64,000 bases of DNA from Lachnospiraceae bacterium (GCA_030527645.1 JAUNAJ010000004.1:62001-126000); one strand, 5' to 3'; positions 16,911 through 25,725 are shown, numbered from the stretch's first letter. The notes: generated from the letters alone by a model not told the origin. Made by a program: numbers and translations.

Positions 16911-17405
16911 TCAGATCCGGATCTCAAGGGTCCTCTCTGACGGCCTGTATTTGATCACCTCTACGCCTGCTGCCTTCAGCATCATGGCAGAAGCAGTGAC
17001 TACAGGTGTTCCGTCATACTTATTGCTGTCAAATATCACCGTACGGATTCCAGCCTGAATGATCGCCTTCGCACACTCGTTGCAGGGGAAGAGAGTAACA
17101 TACATCTTAGCGCCCTCAAGACTGCCGCCTCTGTAATTCAGGATGGCATTCAGCTCACTGTGGGTTACATAAAAGTACTTCGTACGCAGCGGATTATTCT
17201 CTGCATCCTCCCTTGCCCAGGGAAATTCATCGTCCGAGCATCCCATGGGGAATCCATTGTATCCCAGTGATAAGATCTTATTATCCCGGCTGACAATACA
17301 GGCTCCCACCTGTGAATTCGGATCCTTTGACCGCTGTGCTGCCAACTTTGCTACTGCCATAAAGTATTCATCCCAGGAAATATAGTCCTGCCTTTTCTCA
17401 CTCAT
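16911..17405 (-). CDS. dCMP/cytidine deaminase-family protein (ComEB-like)
   Basis: 164 aa. The zinc site of the deaminase superfamily is present: HSE (the His-x-Glu in [10 protein letters not shown]) and PCNEC. The length and [10 protein letters not shown] motif match deoxycytidylate deaminases (ComEB type), which convert dCMP to dUMP for thymidylate synthesis. I start at ATG 17405 because GGAGGG lies six bases upstream; the longer frame to 17480 overlaps the upstream gene and lacks a ribosome site. It lies in an operon with the phosphatase-like and Sua5-type genes. Substrate is inferred from family resemblance. Confidence 0.88.
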   Translation of the reverse strand: MSEKRQDYISWDEYFMAVAKLAAQRSKDPNSQVGACIVSRDNKILSLGYNGFPMGCSDDEFPWAREDAENNPLRTKYFYVTHSELNAILNYRGGSLEGAKMYVTLFPCNECAKAIIQAGIRTVIFDSNKYDGTPVVTASAMMLKAAGVEVIKYRPSERTLEIRI

Positions 17406-17454
17406 CCGCTTCCCTCCGATGCTGACAGACCGATTCCGGTCAATCTCTGCTCCG

Positions 17455-17919
17455 TTATTCTTTACTGAGTTCCTCTTCATCCAGCTTCATCACCAGACCC
17501 TTTACAAGAATTTCAATGACTTCGAGACTTTTCCCGTATGCGGGCAGAGGTTCTCCCCACAGTGGAAGCAGATCTCCCTTTGCTCCGGCGAATTCCGCAA
17601 TAGTATATACATTCGCAGCTTCTGAATAGCTGCTCCATATCTTTTCTTTCTGGTTGTCCTCCATCGTCAGAATCAGGGTTCTGGGTGTGATCTCCGCCTG
17701 CTGCAGCTGGACTGCCGTATGCTCCTTTGCTGTCAATCCGTGGCTCACAAGAACCGCCTCTGCTTTTGGATTGATCGGTTCCGGAAATAGAACCACCAGC
17801 CCTCTTGACAGGATCTTCAGATCATCCAGAAGCGGCTGTTCTCTCATTACTGCTGCCGCCATGGGTGCTCTGGCGGTATCATCCGCATCCAGGAAGATCA
17901 ATCTGTCATATTTCTTCAT
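17455..17919 (-). CDS. Low-molecular-weight phosphatase homologue without catalytic residues
   Basis: 154 aa, the size of LMW protein-tyrosine/arginine phosphatases. The P-loop is degenerate. Where active enzymes have C-T-G-N-T-C-R-S-P-M-A, this has [11 protein letters not shown], so the nucleophilic Cys is Asp and the second Cys is Ala while Arg and PMA remain. The C-terminal acid loop DP(F/Y)G appears as [10 protein letters not shown], losing the catalytic Asp. The fold is probably kept, for example for binding rather than hydrolysis. Start ATG 17919 has GGAGGGGG eight bases upstream and overlaps the end of the Sua5-type gene. In Bacillus a true arginine phosphatase (YwlE) lies next to the same gene (YwlC), so this is probably its inactivated counterpart. 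Confidence 0.7.
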   Translation of the reverse strand: MKKYDRLIFLDADDTARAPMAAAVMREQPLLDDLKILSRGLVVLFPEPINPKAEAVLVSHGLTAKEHTAVQLQQAEITPRTLILTMEDNQKEKIWSSYSEAANVYTIAEFAGAKGDLLPLWGEPLPAYGKSLEVIEILVKGLVMKLDEEELSKE

Positions 17920-18982
17920 CGCTGCCACCCCCTCCAACCTGAATCACAGTATGTCCTGCCGCTTTCAGCAGACGGTTCATGATCGCCATTCCCATCCGGG
18001 GCGTACGGAAGGATTCAGAAAATATTACATCCACTTCTGTTTCATCAAATTTTCTCAACACCTCATACAGATGCTTAGCGATTGTCTCCTCCTCGGCTCT
18101 GGCTCCGATGGAAAGGACAATACCTTCCGGATACAGTCCTCTTGTCTCTTCCGTACAGATGATCCCTACCTTTCTCCCCTTCAGAAGATTTTCTATTGTC
18201 AGGCAGCGGATTTTTTCTGTCACTTCCTCATTCGGGCCTTCCACAATGGAAAGATCCGCCTTTGGCGCATAGTGCTTATACCTCATTCCCGGTGCCTTCG
18301 GCCGGACATGTTCATTCTCTGCAAGGAGTCCGGGATCCAGCTCGACATTTCCCAGGATTTCTTCCAGCTTCTCCTGATTCAGGAAACCAGGGCGCAGAAT
18401 TACAGGAATTTCTTCCGTACAGTCTACAATCGTGGATTCCAGACCGATGGGAACCTGCCCCCCGTCAATGATCATCTCGATCCGTTCCCCCAGATCTTCG
18501 ATCACATGCTCTGCCATAGTTGGACTTGGTCGGCCGGAAACGTTGGCACTGGGTGCTGCCACATAACCGCCTCCCTGCCGGATCAGTTCTCTTGCAATCC
18601 GATTGGAGGGAAAGCGTACCGCAACTGTATCCAGTCCGCCGGTGGTTTCCATCGGCACCAGATCCGATTTCGGAAAAATCATGGTCAGCGGCCCCGGCCA
18701 GCAGTGTCTGGCAAGAATCGCTGCCTTTTCCGGTATTTCCTTTACGATGAGGGGAAGTGACTCCATCTCCGCAATGTGAATGATCAACGGGTTATCGGAA
18801 GGTCTTCCCTTTGCTTCATATATTTTTCTGGCAGCCCGCGGATCCAGTGCATTGCCCCCAAGGCCGTAGACCGTTTCTGTGGGAAATCCAACAAGGCCGC
18901 CATTTTTCAGTATTTTTCCAGCTTCCATCAGGGCCGGCATATTCAGCTCAGACTCTGTCATACGAACTAATTTTGCCTTCAT
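17906..18982 (-). CDS. tsaC: L-threonylcarbamoyladenylate synthase, Sua5 type
   Basis: 358 aa. The first step of tRNA t6A synthesis: makes threonylcarbamoyl-AMP from Thr, bicarbonate and ATP. The YrdC domain (about 1-200) shows the FPTETVYGLG motif and KGRPSDNPL, and a C-terminal Sua5 domain (about 215-358, with KHYAPKADLSI at its start) makes this the long Sua5/YwlC form. It begins an operon with the phosphatase homologue and the dCMP deaminase. The ribosome site is weak (AGAAGCAG). Confidence 0.95.
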   Translation of the reverse strand: MKAKLVRMTESELNMPALMEAGKILKNGGLVGFPTETVYGLGGNALDPRAARKIYEAKGRPSDNPLIIHIAEMESLPLIVKEIPEKAAILARHCWPGPLTMIFPKSDLVPMETTGGLDTVAVRFPSNRIARELIRQGGGYVAAPSANVSGRPSPTMAEHVIEDLGERIEMIIDGGQVPIGLESTIVDCTEEIPVILRPGFLNQEKLEEILGNVELDPGLLAENEHVRPKAPGMRYKHYAPKADLSIVEGPNEEVTEKIRCLTIENLLKGRKVGIICTEETRGLYPEGIVLSIGARAEEETIAKHLYEVLRKFDETEVDVIFSESFRTPRMGMAIMNRLLKAAGHTVIQVGGGGSDEEI

Positions 18983-19000
18983 ATCTGCTGCTTCTTTCTT

Positions 19001-20098
19001 TTATGATTCTTCTCGCTTCTCTGATTGTTCCCCGTCCACAGGTTCGGAATCCATACCCCGCACCTCTGTCTCCGGTTCTGCCTCCGAATTCGAATTCTCC
19101 GGCTCTTCATCAGTCGCCGCCTTCAGGCTGTTATTCAGGATCTCAGGTTCAGACGCCGGGCTCTGCGCTCCCGCTTCAGCGTCCGTTTCATCCGCCCGAT
19201 CCGCTTCTTCAAGCATCGTGCTCTGTATCTCCGGCTCCGTTTCCTCAGACGAACGAGCGGCCGGTACTGCTGACGCAGTCTGACGGTCGATAATGGATTC
19301 CAGAACTTCCTCCACAGACATGATCTCAGGAAGAATATCCTCCTCATCCTCCTCGATTTCCCGGCGAAGAGTGCTCATTTTCTCAAACTCAAAGGACTCG
19401 TCGGCTTCATCAAGTTCCTCTTCCCCAGCCTCATCCTCCGGCTCCTCTGCAAGCCGCTGCTGCATAAAGTAGATCTGCTCCTGAAAAGAAAGCTCCTCTT
19501 CAGGATCCTTCTCAGGAATCCCTGTTCGTTCTTCCAGTTCCTTCATAATATCTGCAAAGGGATCCTCCTGCTCAGTATAGCTGTCCACCAGAAACTCCAC
19601 ATTCTCATAAGAATCCAGGCAGCGTTTTCGAACTTCCTTCAATAGTTCCAGCAATTCGTCCAGCTCCTTCTGGATCGCCTGATGCTTCATTCTTCCTTCA
19701 TCCAGCTTATCATCGATCTGTGCCTGCACCTGGTCCAGACGCCTTCTCGCAAGACTTCTTGCTTCATTAATGATCGTTCTTGCTTCCTCCCGGGCATCGA
19801 GGATCATTCTGTCTGCACGCACACGGGATTCGTATACCAGTCTGCCGATCTTGTCATAATTATCAATATAAGACTGATATTTTTCTTTAATATCCCGATC
19901 CCGCTCTTTGAGCTGTGATTCCTTCTCCTCAAGCTTGCGGTTCAGCTCCTTAATGATCTGGTCCCGCTGTTTTACCTGCTGAAGAATCCGGTTCTGATTC
20001 ACATAGGCTTCATCCTTCATATCACGGATATGCTTTTCCACCTCATCCTTGCCATAGCCGCCCATCAGCGTGGTTTTGAATAATTCTTTGTCCGCCAT
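19001..20098 (-). CDS. DivIVA-like coiled-coil protein with long acidic tail
   Basis: 365 aa. The first 20 residues (LMGGYGKDEVEKHIRD) match the membrane-binding N-terminus of DivIVA/GpsB-family proteins. A long coiled coil follows (about 25-160, dense in K/E/Q with heptads), then an acidic, low-complexity tail from about 200 (EEDEEDILPEIM and many Glu/Ser/Ala). DivIVA-type proteins mark curved membrane at poles or septa and recruit division, wall-synthesis or segregation partners; which one applies here is not known. AGGGGAAGAG lies just upstream of the ATG. The neighbours are Sua5-type tsaC and a GH18 wall enzyme. Confidence 0.75.
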   Translation of the reverse strand: MADKELFKTTLMGGYGKDEVEKHIRDMKDEAYVNQNRILQQVKQRDQIIKELNRKLEEKESQLKERDRDIKEKYQSYIDNYDKIGRLVYESRVRADRMILDAREEARTIINEARSLARRRLDQVQAQIDDKLDEGRMKHQAIQKELDELLELLKEVRKRCLDSYENVEFLVDSYTEQEDPFADIMKELEERTGIPEKDPEEELSFQEQIYFMQQRLAEEPEDEAGEEELDEADESFEFEKMSTLRREIEEDEEDILPEIMSVEEVLESIIDRQTASAVPAARSSEETEPEIQSTMLEEADRADETDAEAGAQSPASEPEILNNSLKAATDEEPENSNSEAEPETEVRGMDSEPVDGEQSEKREES

Positions 20099-20161
20099 TT
20101 CTCTTCCCCTTATTATTTGTCAATGCAGCTCCCGCCTTTCGGAGGCAGCTAATATATACTT

Positions 20162-21820
20162 TCACCCCTGATATGCAGCAGCGATCACATCCCAGATCTC
20201 TTCACTTTCCAGTCCAAGTCTCCAGCATGCCGCACCTGCCAGTTCATACGACTTCATCAAGTCCAGACGCAATGCCATAGATTCTTTATCCTCCATCCAG
20301 ATACTGTATCTGGCCGTTCCGTCATCGGAGCTTCCCACATACTGTCCTACGGATGCGTCCCATTCGAGAGTGATATTGTGCTCCTCGATGAATTCCTGCT
20401 GTGCCTCCATACCGAGTGCCTGTGTATCAGGAACCGTTGTTCCGTATCGTTCCACCCAGCATCTGCCGTAAAACGGGACACCGTTAATGACCGATGCCGC
20501 GTCCACCTCTTCCAGCGTATCCCGGATCCCCTGCTCCACAAAGCCGATAGATGCTACTGATCCTATCTCATCAGAAGATGCGGTATGCTCATCGTACCCC
20601 ATGATCACAATATAATCCACGCATTTTGCCTGCTCCCCTCTCCTGTAATACCAGGTATAGGTGGGAACAAAATTATCAACGGAAACAACCAGCCCCTGCG
20701 CATGAGCAGCAAGACTCAGTTCCTTCAGAAACTGCAGGAACTGCGGAGCCTGATCCTCTGAAATCGTCTCAAGATCAATATTGAAGCCATCGAGACCAGT
20801 CTCTGCCGCCGCCTGCATCAGCTGAGTGATCACAGTCGTTCTTGCCGATGCATCTGCCAGTACCTCACCGGTACTCACTGTCTGTCCGTCCACATCACCA
20901 AGCATTCCCCATACCTTCAGCCCCGCTGCATGGGCAGTTTCCACATATTCCGCGGATGCATAGGATGTCACATTCCCCTGATCGTCTGCCAGCGAAAACC
21001 AGGTAGGTGAGATGGTATTCATTCCCTTCGCTCCTGCGATCCGTTCTGAAAGATACTGATTATTGGCTGCAGAATCGATATACTGCCAGCCCATAACGAT
21101 CGTCTCGTCCCCTGCTGCCTTATCAAAGACAAACCGTTCCTCCGTCTCATGGGTAAGAGCCGGCTGGCTGTCCTCCTCCAGGCACTCACTTTTTACATAT
21201 CCGATATAGCCGTCTGCCGTGGAAACATGACTCCACTCATCGACCGTATCAAGAAGCACTACGGTGTCTCCTGCTGCCGTATCTGTCAGGATCTCACTTT
21301 TCCGGCCGCCCCGATAACGAACTTCCGTATCCTTTATCACGCTGCAGGTGGTAAGATTTTCCCAAGTGGTGCGGACCACCGCACGTGCGGGCTCCTGCAG
21401 GATTGCCAACTCAACATCTGAATGATCGCGGATCACCTCCGCCCGGATCCAGATATTCTCTCCGTCATCGATCACTGCTCCGCTTCCGTCCTCCGAACTC
21501 CATCGAAGCGTTTCTCCGGGAAGTGTCAACACCAGCTCGCCGGCACCCTCATCCCAGTAATATCCGCAGTCGATCAGGTCCCATACTGTTTTATAATCCA
21601 GATAGATGCTTCCATCTCTTGTAATTCCCTTTGCATCCAGCACTTCATCATTCACAATAAGTGCTGCTTCATCCGAGGATTCCGTTCCGTAATAGGATCC
21701 GGCATTCATCCGTTTCCCCGATGAGGAAAAACGCCCGTAGCCGATCACTCCCGCTGTTCCGATCACTGCAATTGCAGCAATGCTCAGAACAATCGGAAGG
21801 GCTGATTTTCTATTAGCCAT
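20162..21820 (-). CDS. Membrane-anchored GH18 glycosidase with SH3 domain
   Basis: 552 aa from the chosen start (ATG 21820, GGGGAGG six bases upstream). One N-terminal membrane anchor (about 7-28) is followed by a copper-amine-oxidase-like N-terminal fold (VNDEVLDAKGITRDGSIYL), a bacterial SH3 domain (about 158-213), and a GH18 barrel (about 235-550). The GH18 catalytic motif D-x2-N-x-D-x-E is complete in DGFNIDLE (344-351). This architecture matches spore-coat/cortex enzymes of the YaaH/YdhD type and vegetative wall hydrolases that cut N-acetylglucosamine linkages. Since sporulation genes appear to be missing nearby, a vegetative wall role is likelier. Confidence 0.85.
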   Translation of the reverse strand: MANRKSALPIVLSIAAIAVIGTAGVIGYGRFSSSGKRMNAGSYYGTESSDEAALIVNDEVLDAKGITRDGSIYLDYKTVWDLIDCGYYWDEGAGELVLTLPGETLRWSSEDGSGAVIDDGENIWIRAEVIRDHSDVELAILQEPARAVVRTTWENLTTCSVIKDTEVRYRGGRKSEILTDTAAGDTVVLLDTVDEWSHVSTADGYIGYVKSECLEEDSQPALTHETEERFVFDKAAGDETIVMGWQYIDSAANNQYLSERIAGAKGMNTISPTWFSLADDQGNVTSYASAEYVETAHAAGLKVWGMLGDVDGQTVSTGEVLADASARTTVITQLMQAAAETGLDGFNIDLETISEDQAPQFLQFLKELSLAAHAQGLVVSVDNFVPTYTWYYRRGEQAKCVDYIVIMGYDEHTASSDEIGSVASIGFVEQGIRDTLEEVDAASVINGVPFYGRCWVERYGTTVPDTQALGMEAQQEFIEEHNITLEWDASVGQYVGSSDDGTARYSIWMEDKESMALRLDLMKSYELAGAACWRLGLESEEIWDVIAAAYQG

Positions 21821-21983
21821 ATTCAACCTCCCCTGTTTTCCCAATATCAGCATGTATCGAAGGCAGAAGCCCCGCCGCTTACTTACTTCCCGGAAACGAT
21901 TCAAGTCGAGTTTCACAGGATCAGGGCATATTATCAGGAACAGTTTAGCACAGGTGCCAATTCAATTCAAGGAAACAGTACGT

Positions 21984-22036
21984 AAAAAAGCCCGGCACAG
22001 CTATATCAGAGGACCTGGTTCTTTTGCTGCGCCGGT
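21984..22036 (-). terminator. Terminator of an unidentified minus-strand transcript
   Basis: Minus-strand stem CCGGCGCAGC / GCTGTGCCGG followed by GCTTTTTT. No annotated gene lies upstream of it on minus until mecA's opposite strand, so it probably ends a small RNA. Confidence 0.6.
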
Positions 22037-22404
22037 TCTTATTCTGCACCGGATTCCTAAAAATTCTAGTGAAGCTGCTGGTTACAGCAGTGCTGAAACA
22101 ATACAGAGCAGAACACTGCATGTGTCGCGGTTTACAGGAACGTGTTCTGTCCGTTTGCGGCAGGATCGACTCATTACCGGAGAGGCGGGAGTCAACGCCT
22201 GCTGAAATAATTACCGGCAGGCAGGAATCTGTCGGCATTCCCGCCTGTCGGAAAAAGAGCGCCCTGTACCTGATACTCCGGTGACAGATGATTCTTCTTC
22301 CTCCTTTCTGTCCGATTCAGTACGCCTCTTTCTTTCTGCATTATATCTGACCGGGTCCCTGCTCCGCTGATTTGGAATCGATTTGTACAAAGATGTTCCG
22401 GCTT

Positions 22405-22424
22405 TGTTCACGGGGAACCTCCCT
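22405..22424. repeat. Copy of the dispersed GTTCACGGG element
   Basis: TGTTCACGGGGAACCTCCCT on plus. Its reverse complement contains GGGAGG six bases before a GTG, which mimics a ribosome site. Confidence 0.6.
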
Positions 22425-22438
22425 GGCTCCCTGACATG

Positions 22439-22452
22439 CGCAGTTCACGGGA
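22439..22452. repeat. Second nearby copy of the dispersed CAGTTCACGGG element
   Basis: CGCAGTTCACGGGA on plus, only 15 bases after the previous copy and just upstream of the mecA promoter. Confidence 0.6.
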
Positions 22453-22470
22453 ATTTTATAGATTTCCGCA

Positions 22471-22499
22471 TTGCTTTCAAACAGGGTTGGGTATATAAT
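22471..22499 (+). promoter_or_regulatory. mecA promoter
   Basis: TTGCTT (22471-22476)-N17-TATAAT (22494-22499). The leader to the start codon is about 100 bases. Confidence 0.75.
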
Positions 22500-22604
22500 A
22501 AGCTAACATATCAGACGGTTCTTCAATGCCGTGATCATGGTATCTCAGAGGTTCCGTTGTTTGCTTGCACACAGATCTTTACATGCATTATCGGAGAATA
22601 CTAC

Positions 22605-23399
22605 ATGAAGATAGAAAAAATAAATGATAAACAGATTCGCTGCACTCTGAGCAGTGAGGATCTGGCTTCCCGCCAGATCAAGCTCAGTGAGCTTGCCTTC
22701 GGTACCGAAAAAGCAAAAGCTCTTTTTCAGGATATGATGCAGCAGGCAAAAACTGAATTTGGATTTAATGCGGATAACTCCCCCATTATGGTGGAGGCTG
22801 TTCCCATGGCTGCAGACAGCATCATGCTGATCATCTCCAAGGTGGATGATCCGGAGGAGCTGGATTCCCGGTTCTCACGGTTTTCCGATGCCCCGGGAGA
22901 GGAGTCTGCTTCTATTCCTGAAAAACACTTTACCAGAGCTGATGACATTCTCGATCTGTTCAATAAGCTGATGGAAGCAAAGTCAGAGAGTTCTGATAAG
23001 CAGAAGGCTTCTGATGATATCACTTCTGCCGATGCTGACAGTTCTGAAGCAGCTCATACGAACTCCACTGACCAGGATGTCGACTCCCGGGATCGCAAAT
23101 CTGTAAATCTGCTGCAGCTTTTCCATTTTTCCACACTGGATGGGGTCATTGAGGCAGCTCGCGGATTGAACCATTTCTTTAAAGAGGAGAATTCCCTGTA
23201 TAAGGATCCCCTTACCGGCGATTATCTTCTTGTACTGTACCAGAACAGCTGCAGTCCGGAGGACTTTAACCGCGTTTGCAACATTCTATCCGAATACAGC
23301 CAGACCAATCGGTTTTTCCCGTCCGGTGCCGCTTTCCTGAACGAACATATGGAATGCATTATCCGCGGACATGCCCTGCAGACTCTGGAGCAGCTGTAA
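22605..23399 (+). CDS. mecA: MecA-type adaptor protein for ClpC
   Basis: 264 aa. MecA adaptors deliver proteins to the ClpCP protease and help assemble ClpC hexamers. The N-terminal domain (MKIEKINDKQIRCTLSSEDL) and the C-terminal ClpC-binding domain (from about 165, FSTLDGVIEAARGL to the end) both match the family; between them lies a Ser/Asp-rich linker (about 105-165). Start ATG 22605 has GGAG eight bases upstream; the longer open frame from 22383 runs through the promoter and is not used. It stands alone on plus, convergent with the HPr-like gene across a shared terminator. Confidence 0.9.
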   Translation: MKIEKINDKQIRCTLSSEDLASRQIKLSELAFGTEKAKALFQDMMQQAKTEFGFNADNSPIMVEAVPMAADSIMLIISKVDDPEELDSRFSRFSDAPGEESASIPEKHFTRADDILDLFNKLMEAKSESSDKQKASDDITSADADSSEAAHTNSTDQDVDSRDRKSVNLLQLFHFSTLDGVIEAARGLNHFFKEENSLYKDPLTGDYLLVLYQNSCSPEDFNRVCNILSEYSQTNRFFPSGAAFLNEHMECIIRGHALQTLEQL

Positions 23400-23473
23400 G
23401 CTGAAGAACAAAGGAGTGCGGGCTCCGGAACCGGGATGTGAGTTATAAACGGAAACATGCAATTACTCAACCG

Positions 23474-23516
23474 AAAAAAGAGCAGAACTCGTGACAACAC
23501 GAATTCTGCTCTTTTT
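23474..23516. terminator. Bidirectional terminator between mecA and the HPr-like gene
   Basis: Stem AAAAAGAGCAGAA / TTCTGCTCTTTTT with an inner TCGTG/CACGA pairing. T-runs on both sides serve mecA (+) and the HPr-like gene (-). Confidence 0.85.
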
Positions 23517-23569
23517 CATCTCCCTGAAATCCTGACCAGCAGCTCAATCCTGTGATGATCGGATTCTAT

Positions 23570-23818
23570 TTATGTCAGATAGTCCTTGATGGCAGCGATT
23601 GCCTCTTCCTCGTCCTGACCACTGGCAGTAACAATGATTTCCTCGCCATTATCAATTCCGAGTGCCATCATTCCCATGATGCTTTTTGCATTGATTTTTT
23701 TCTTTCCGCTTATGATATAGATTTCGCTGGAAAATCGACCTGCGACCTGAACCAGCATCGCAATCGGTCTCACCTCAAGTCCACTGTCAACCTGAACGGT
23801 AATAGGCTGTTCAATCAT
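23570..23818 (-). CDS. HPr/Crh-like protein with Glu at the active-site His
   Basis: 82 aa, one HPr domain. HPr of the sugar phosphotransferase system carries phosphate on His15 in a GxHARPA motif. Here the motif reads SGLEVRPIA, so the His is Glu and PTS transfer is impossible. The regulatory serine region NAKSIMGMMALGI (Ser46, HPr-kinase target) is kept. Bacillus Crh, which also lies next to whiA, likewise lacks His15 (Gln) and acts only in carbon catabolite regulation, so a Crh-like role is probable. The gene overlaps whiA by four bases (ATGA), the last gene in the folC-murB-whiA operon. A second such protein is at 60934-61188. Confidence 0.85.
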   Translation of the reverse strand: MIEQPITVQVDSGLEVRPIAMLVQVAGRFSSEIYIISGKKKINAKSIMGMMALGIDNGEEIIVTASGQDEEEAIAAIKDYLT

Positions 23819-24774
23819 GTCTCCTCTCCTCTCTCGTTCCGCACTTTTTCCGCAAGTTCACCGAGCTTCCTCAGCCTGTGATTTACACCGGATTTTCCCA
23901 CCGGCGGCTGCAGGTACTGCCCTAATTCCTTTAAAGAAGCCTCTGGATATTGTAACCTTATTTCTGCCATTTCGTCAAGATTATCCGGTAATTGTTCCAG
24001 TCCGATGGTAGTCTGCAGATACCGGATATCCTCCAGCTGGCGCACGGCTGCGCTGACTGTCTTATTGATATTCGCCGTTTCGCAGTTCACCTTTCTATTC
24101 ACACTGCCCCGCATCTCCCGGACGATCCGTACATTTTCCATCTCCAGAAGGGCACGATTCGCGCCCATACAGGCCAGAAGATCCACGATCTGGGTTCCTT
24201 CTTTCACATAAACAATAAAATATTTTTTTCTGGCTACCGTTTTCGCATCTGCATCAAGTGAGCGGATCAGATCCCGAATCTGTTCCGCAGTGTACAGAGA
24301 ATCACACACAATCTCAAAGTGGTAGGAACTGTTGGGATCACTGATGGATCCTGCAGAAAGGAATGCCCCGCGAAGGAACGCTCTTCTGCAGCAGACCTGA
24401 TTCAGGATCGGACTGTGATTCAAAAGCATTTCTTCCTCAAGTTCTCCTCTCCTGTTCACCAGGCGCACTGCCTGCAGGATCGTAAGTGCCTGTCTGTGTT
24501 CTGTCACCACCAGCGTATACAGTTCAGACTTTTTTCCTTTTTTTCTTCTGAGCTGAATCTCCACATTCGCCTGAAACAGCTGCTTCACCAGGTAAAGAAA
24601 CTTCTTTGCTGTGCTGCTGCTCTCCGTGCGAAGACGGATCTGATACTGATTCTTCTCAGATATACAGATACTGCCGCACAGAAGAATGACTGCAGAAAGC
24701 TCTGCGATCATACAGTGTCTGGCACTGCTGCGCTGCCGGCACAGCTCCTCCTTCACTTCTCCGGAAAATGACAT
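23815..24774 (-). CDS. whiA: WhiA DNA-binding protein
   Basis: 319 aa. WhiA combines a LAGLIDADG-endonuclease-like N-terminal fold (about 1-220, endonuclease residues not conserved in the family) with a C-terminal helix-turn-helix (about 235-310, ASLKELGQYL and KSGVNHRLRKL). It influences division, chromosome segregation and, in actinomycetes, sporulation. The typical start MSFSGEVKEELCRQ is present. murB lies 11 bases upstream and the HPr-like gene overlaps downstream. The rapZ and glmR (yvcK) genes often found between murB and whiA are missing. Confidence 0.95.
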   Translation of the reverse strand: MSFSGEVKEELCRQRSSARHCMIAELSAVILLCGSICISEKNQYQIRLRTESSSTAKKFLYLVKQLFQANVEIQLRRKKGKKSELYTLVVTEHRQALTILQAVRLVNRRGELEEEMLLNHSPILNQVCCRRAFLRGAFLSAGSISDPNSSYHFEIVCDSLYTAEQIRDLIRSLDADAKTVARKKYFIVYVKEGTQIVDLLACMGANRALLEMENVRIVREMRGSVNRKVNCETANINKTVSAAVRQLEDIRYLQTTIGLEQLPDNLDEMAEIRLQYPEASLKELGQYLQPPVGKSGVNHRLRKLGELAEKVRNERGEET

Positions 24775-24785
24775 ACTGCAATCCT

Positions 24786-25694
24786 CTACTCACCTAAAAA
24801 CAGTACTTCCGGTTCCAGTGTTACGCCGAACTGATCCTGTACCGTTTTTACTATATGCTCCATCAGGGCCTTTACGTCCGCCGCAGTTGCTCCTCCTGCA
24901 TTGATCACAAAGCCTGCATGCTTTTCGGAAACCCTTGCCCCGCCGATCTGATACCCCTTCAGTCCGGCATCCATGATCAGCTTTCCTGCAAATGTTCCCT
25001 CCGGCCGCTTGAAGGTACTCCCAGCACTTGGATATTCCAGAGGCTGTTTGGAGGTTCTGGCTTCCTTCAGTTCCTCCTGACGAAGGCGGATCGCATCCTG
25101 GTCGCCCTCCTTCAGTTCCAGCAGCAATTCCAGAACAATCAGCTGCTCCCTCTTCATCCGGCTGTCGCGATAGGAAAGCTCCATCTCCTCTCCGGCAAGA
25201 GTAAGAAGTTCACCCTGCCGGTCCATACAGAGCACCTCCAGCAGCACATCCTTCATCTCGCTGCCGTAGGCACCGGCATTCATGATAGCTCCACCGCCTG
25301 CCGTACCGGGAATACCGGAAGCAAATTCCAATCCGGTAAGACTGTTTTCCAGTGCAAAGGCGGCAAGTCCCGCCATCGTTATGCCTGCCTTGACCCGGAT
25401 TCTGCAGCCCTTTTTTTTCATGGAACGATAATTCCTGCCGATTTGAAGAACCACACCTCTGTAGCCTGCATCACTGACCAGCAGATTGCTTCCGTTCCCC
25501 AGGATGAAGAAAGGTACCTGCTCTCTGTTCAGAAGCTGCAGGATCTGCTGCAGCTCCTCCTTTGTATCAGGTGTCACAAAATAATCCGCATTTCCGCCGA
25601 TCCGGAAGGTTGTATGATTCTTCATCGGCTCATTGACCTTCACACGTTCTCCGCCGGTGATCCCGCACAGGGATTCATATAAATTCTCTGTCAT
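24786..25694 (-). CDS. murB: UDP-N-acetylenolpyruvoylglucosamine reductase
   Basis: 302 aa FAD enzyme reducing UDP-GlcNAc-enolpyruvate to UDP-MurNAc for peptidoglycan. The FAD-binding part shows LGNGSNLLVSD (about 83-93) and SGIPGTAGGGAIMNAGAYG. The catalytic serine is in YPSAGSTFKRP, and the C-terminal KHAGFVIN stretch follows. The length fits the shorter Firmicute type IIa form. The start has a loosely spaced GAGGTG ribosome site. It lies between the TPR protein and whiA. Confidence 0.96.
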   Translation of the reverse strand: MTENLYESLCGITGGERVKVNEPMKNHTTFRIGGNADYFVTPDTKEELQQILQLLNREQVPFFILGNGSNLLVSDAGYRGVVLQIGRNYRSMKKKGCRIRVKAGITMAGLAAFALENSLTGLEFASGIPGTAGGGAIMNAGAYGSEMKDVLLEVLCMDRQGELLTLAGEEMELSYRDSRMKREQLIVLELLLELKEGDQDAIRLRQEELKEARTSKQPLEYPSAGSTFKRPEGTFAGKLIMDAGLKGYQIGGARVSEKHAGFVINAGGATAADVKALMEHIVKTVQDQFGVTLEPEVLFLGE

Positions 25695-25725
25695 GCTATG
25701 GTTTACACCTCAGTTCTTTCTTCGG

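Larger units (their letters stand above)
21821..22604. other. Large intergenic region between the GH18 gene and mecA
   Basis: About 780 bases with no gene I can support. On minus it holds the GH18 promoter TTGAAT (21970-21965)-N17-TAAACT (21947-21942). A separate minus-strand unit has a promoter-like TTGAAA-N16-TAAAAT near 22484-22457 and a terminator at 21984-22036. Two copies of the dispersed GTTCACGGG element and the plus-strand mecA promoter complete it. Short frames (22211-22411 on minus, 22024-22284 on plus) show no recognisable protein. Confidence 0.5.

Noticed and set aside
22024..22284. 86-codon frame on plus starting TTG, with a hydrophobic N-terminus
   Set aside because: Lies across the minus-strand terminator hairpin, and nothing in the translation is recognisable; kept only as a note.
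22211..22411. 66-codon minus frame with a perfect-looking ribosome site (GGGAGG before GTG)
   Set aside because: The apparent ribosome site is part of the dispersed GTTCACGGG repeat, and the peptide is highly charged low-complexity sequence.
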